Positions 62,436 to 64,000 of a DNA stretch of 64,000 nt are shown here, one piece after another; position 1 is the stretch's first letter; every line of letters starts with the position of its first letter. The position numbers were made by a program, and so were the translations under genes. The notes under the pieces were generated by a model. That model was not told where the DNA came from, ran no database searches, and saw only the letters and a list, made by a program, of their open reading frames with translations. The DNA is from Bordetella parapertussis. Its GTDB lineage: Bacteria; Pseudomonadota; Gammaproteobacteria; Burkholderiales; Burkholderiaceae_B. The stretch covers positions 1-64,000 of the forward strand of contig CAMBFI010000001.1 of NCBI GenBank assembly GCA_945865935.1, in the 5' to 3' direction.

Positions 62436-63850
62436 GCCTGACACGTGCGCTGAGTGGTGCTCTGATGCTGCTTGGCTTGAGCGGTTGCTTGCTGGGGCCT
62501 GACTATAAACGTCCAGAGATTGAGTTGCCCAAAGGGTTTAATACCGGTGATGTTGTCACGCCAGCCTTATCGTCAACTGCAATGGCGAGTGTGACGGTTA
62601 AGCAGGACTGGTGGACCCAGTTTGGGGACCAGACCTTAAATCAGCTGGTCGACAGGGCACGCACTGAAAACGCGGATCTTCAAATCGCGTTGGGTCGCTT
62701 GGCCCAAGCCGAAGCCTTAGCGCGTCAAGCGGGGGCTGCACAGTATCCAAGCTTGAATATGACGGGTTCTGGCACGCGGGCGTCGACGGGAACATCGGTA
62801 AGCCCCACTGGCATTGGCTTACAGACGAACACCTCGCAACTTGGCTTGGTGACCTCTTACGAACTGGATGTGTGGGGCAGGGTAAGACGTAACATCGAAT
62901 CGGCGAGTTCACTTGCGACAGCAAGTGCCTATGATCGCGACAGTATCGCGCTGACCGTCTCAGCATTGGTGAGTAATACTTATATGCGCCTGCGCTCCCT
63001 TGATGCGCAAATTATTGTGCTGAGTCACTCGGTGCAGACACGAGCGGATACGCTGCGTGTCGCGCGAGCGAAGTTAGCCGGAGGCCTCGTATCGCCGATT
63101 GATGTGAACCAGGCGCTTGCTGCGCGATCGGCCTCGCAGGCAACCTTGTCCGAACTTACACGTCAGCGTGCGATTGCGCAAAATCAATTGGGCGTCTTGA
63201 CCGGAAAATTGGATCTCAAGCTTGAGCCGTTGGATTTAAGGTCGTTGCCGACTCCGCCTGTGCCGCCAACCGGGCTGCCATCGACCATACTCGAGAGTCG
63301 TCCGGATATTAATCGCGTCGAGCAAGAACTGACGGCGGCCAATGCACGGATAGGTGTGGCAACAGCGAATTTCTTCCCGACGCTTTCTCTGACTGGCGTG
63401 TTTGGCTCGCAAAGTGTTGATTTCAGCGCATTTTTATCGGGACGCAGCGCCGTGTGGTCAGCCAGCATTGGTCTATTGCAGCCTATTTTTACTGGTGGTG
63501 CCTTGCAGGCCAGACTTGATTTTGCAAACGCTCAGCAACAAGAAGTGTTGGGCAACTATGTCAAGATCATTCGGGTGGCCTTTGGTGAAGTCAGTGATGC
63601 CCTGGTGTCGGTTAGTCAAACGCTTGAAACTGAGCAGTTTTTAACCGAACAAGTGCAGGCTGCGACCAAGGCGGAAGAGTTGGCTGCCTTACGTTATGAG
63701 GCGGGTTATGTAGACTACCTCAATGTCTTGGAGGCGCAGCGGGCTGCGAACGACGCGAACTTGGCATTCGTCATTAATCGCTCGTTGCGACTGCAGGCTG
63801 GAGTCGATTTATTTAAGGCACTTGGCGGTGGTTGGGCGGCTAGTCCATAA
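62432..63850 (+). CDS. outer-membrane efflux channel, NodT/OprM family lipoprotein
   Basis: 472 residues. The lipobox LSGCLLGPDYKRPEI after a short signal segment predicts a lipid-anchored outer-membrane channel. The OEP repeats (TENADLQIALGRLAQAEAL, SRPDINRVEQELTAANARIG-like ESRPDINRVEQELTAANA) and the second repeat near the end (GEVSDALVSVSQTLETEQF) form the beta-barrel and helical tunnel. It closes the RND operon, overlapping the permease by four bases. The window leaves no room to see a regulator downstream. Confidence 0.94.
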   Translation: MSLTRALSGALMLLGLSGCLLGPDYKRPEIELPKGFNTGDVVTPALSSTAMASVTVKQDWWTQFGDQTLNQLVDRARTENADLQIALGRLAQAEALARQAGAAQYPSLNMTGSGTRASTGTSVSPTGIGLQTNTSQLGLVTSYELDVWGRVRRNIESASSLATASAYDRDSIALTVSALVSNTYMRLRSLDAQIIVLSHSVQTRADTLRVARAKLAGGLVSPIDVNQALAARSASQATLSELTRQRAIAQNQLGVLTGKLDLKLEPLDLRSLPTPPVPPTGLPSTILESRPDINRVEQELTAANARIGVATANFFPTLSLTGVFGSQSVDFSAFLSGRSAVWSASIGLLQPIFTGGALQARLDFANAQQQEVLGNYVKIIRVAFGEVSDALVSVSQTLETEQFLTEQVQAATKAEELAALRYEAGYVDYLNVLEAQRAANDANLAFVINRSLRLQAGVDLFKALGGGWAASP

Positions 63851-63894
63851 TCGCGTATCAAGATAGTTGATCATCATTGACGAGGGATAACTCC

Positions 63895-64000
63895 ATGAAT
63901 GAAGCAATAGAAAAACAGTACAACCCACGCACGACCATTACGCCTGAGCAATTGGCTACGTACACAGAGCTCGGTACTCGGTCGAGTCAAGCAGCGCGCG
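63895..64000 (+). CDS. start of an unidentified gene (3' end outside window)
   Basis: A good ribosome binding site (GAGGGA, about 63882-63887) precedes an ATG at 63895. The 35 visible codons (MNEAIEKQYNPRTTITP and onward) run open to the edge. The front of some alpha/beta-hydrolases looks like this, but the fragment is too short to name. Confidence 0.6.
   Translation, partial: MNEAIEKQYNPRTTITPEQLATYTELGTRSSQAAR

Noticed and set aside
1-64000. tRNA, rRNA, CRISPR array, riboswitch
   Set aside because: No cloverleaf, rRNA-like block, spaced repeat array or recognisable riboswitch core was found on reading both strands.

Overview
The window is a gene-dense, moderate-GC stretch of a bacterial chromosome. 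It looks like a betaproteobacterium of the order Burkholderiales, probably an Alcaligenaceae-like lineage. This rests on three Bug/TctC-type periplasmic binding proteins, several CaiB/BaiF CoA-transferases, a DUF2889 protein, a YaeQ protein, a single LptF-type permease gene, and NodT/AcrB-type efflux genes. No rRNA, tRNA, CRISPR array or prophage was seen.

Layout. (1) 1-13 kb is a cell-surface region. It holds the 3' end of an IS3-family element at the left edge, an AT-rich hydrolase-like orphan, rfbA-rfbC (dTDP-sugar synthesis), kpsC coupled to an unusual two-hydrolase membrane protein, a degenerate metallo-beta-lactamase-fold protein paired with a membrane protein, a 911-residue autotransporter and a glycosyltransferase-like gene. 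(2) 13-21 kb holds a TauD/TfdA dioxygenase, a Bug protein, an FKBP isomerase, lptF, a Tat-exported aldo/keto reductase, an MFS-type carrier, a DUF2889 protein and a PfkB sugar kinase. (3) 21-26 kb is a tight operon: CitE-type lyase, CoA-transferase, acyl-CoA dehydrogenase, MaoC hydratase and MFS carrier. Its content suggests breakdown of a C5 branched dicarboxylic acid such as itaconate or methylsuccinate. (4) 26-44 kb is mixed: a periplasmic histidine phosphatase, uppP, a hicAB module, FAH-family hydrolase, CoA-transferase, a crotonase lacking the usual glutamates, cupin, Bug, thioesterase, MFS, M20 peptidase, D-aminoacylase, DUF6817-like protein, a higBA module, a Cho-type nuclease, a flavoprotein and an SDR. 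(5) 44-54 kb is a minus-strand operon whose genes match the alicyclic-acid (cyclohexanecarboxylate) pathway: BadI ring hydrolase, AliA-type ligase, crotonase, SDR and AliB-type dehydrogenase. Two 3-hydroxyacyl-CoA dehydrogenase homologues (one apparently inactive), a racemase-like CaiB protein and a Bug protein follow. (6) 54-64 kb holds yaeQ, a type II haloacid dehalogenase with an SDR, a FrnE/DsbA protein, an isopropylmalate-dehydrogenase relative and a complete RND efflux operon. The window ends a short way into another gene.

Together the genes describe a free-living, nutritionally versatile organism. It takes up organic acids, activates them as CoA thioesters and beta-oxidises them, and it carries capsule-type surface polysaccharide genes. 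The least explained items are the tandem-hydrolase protein next to kpsC, the degenerate MBL/membrane pair, the pseudo-dehydrogenase inside the alicyclic-acid operon, the two toxin-antitoxin modules with apparently leaderless promoters, and the crotonase with no canonical catalytic glutamate.
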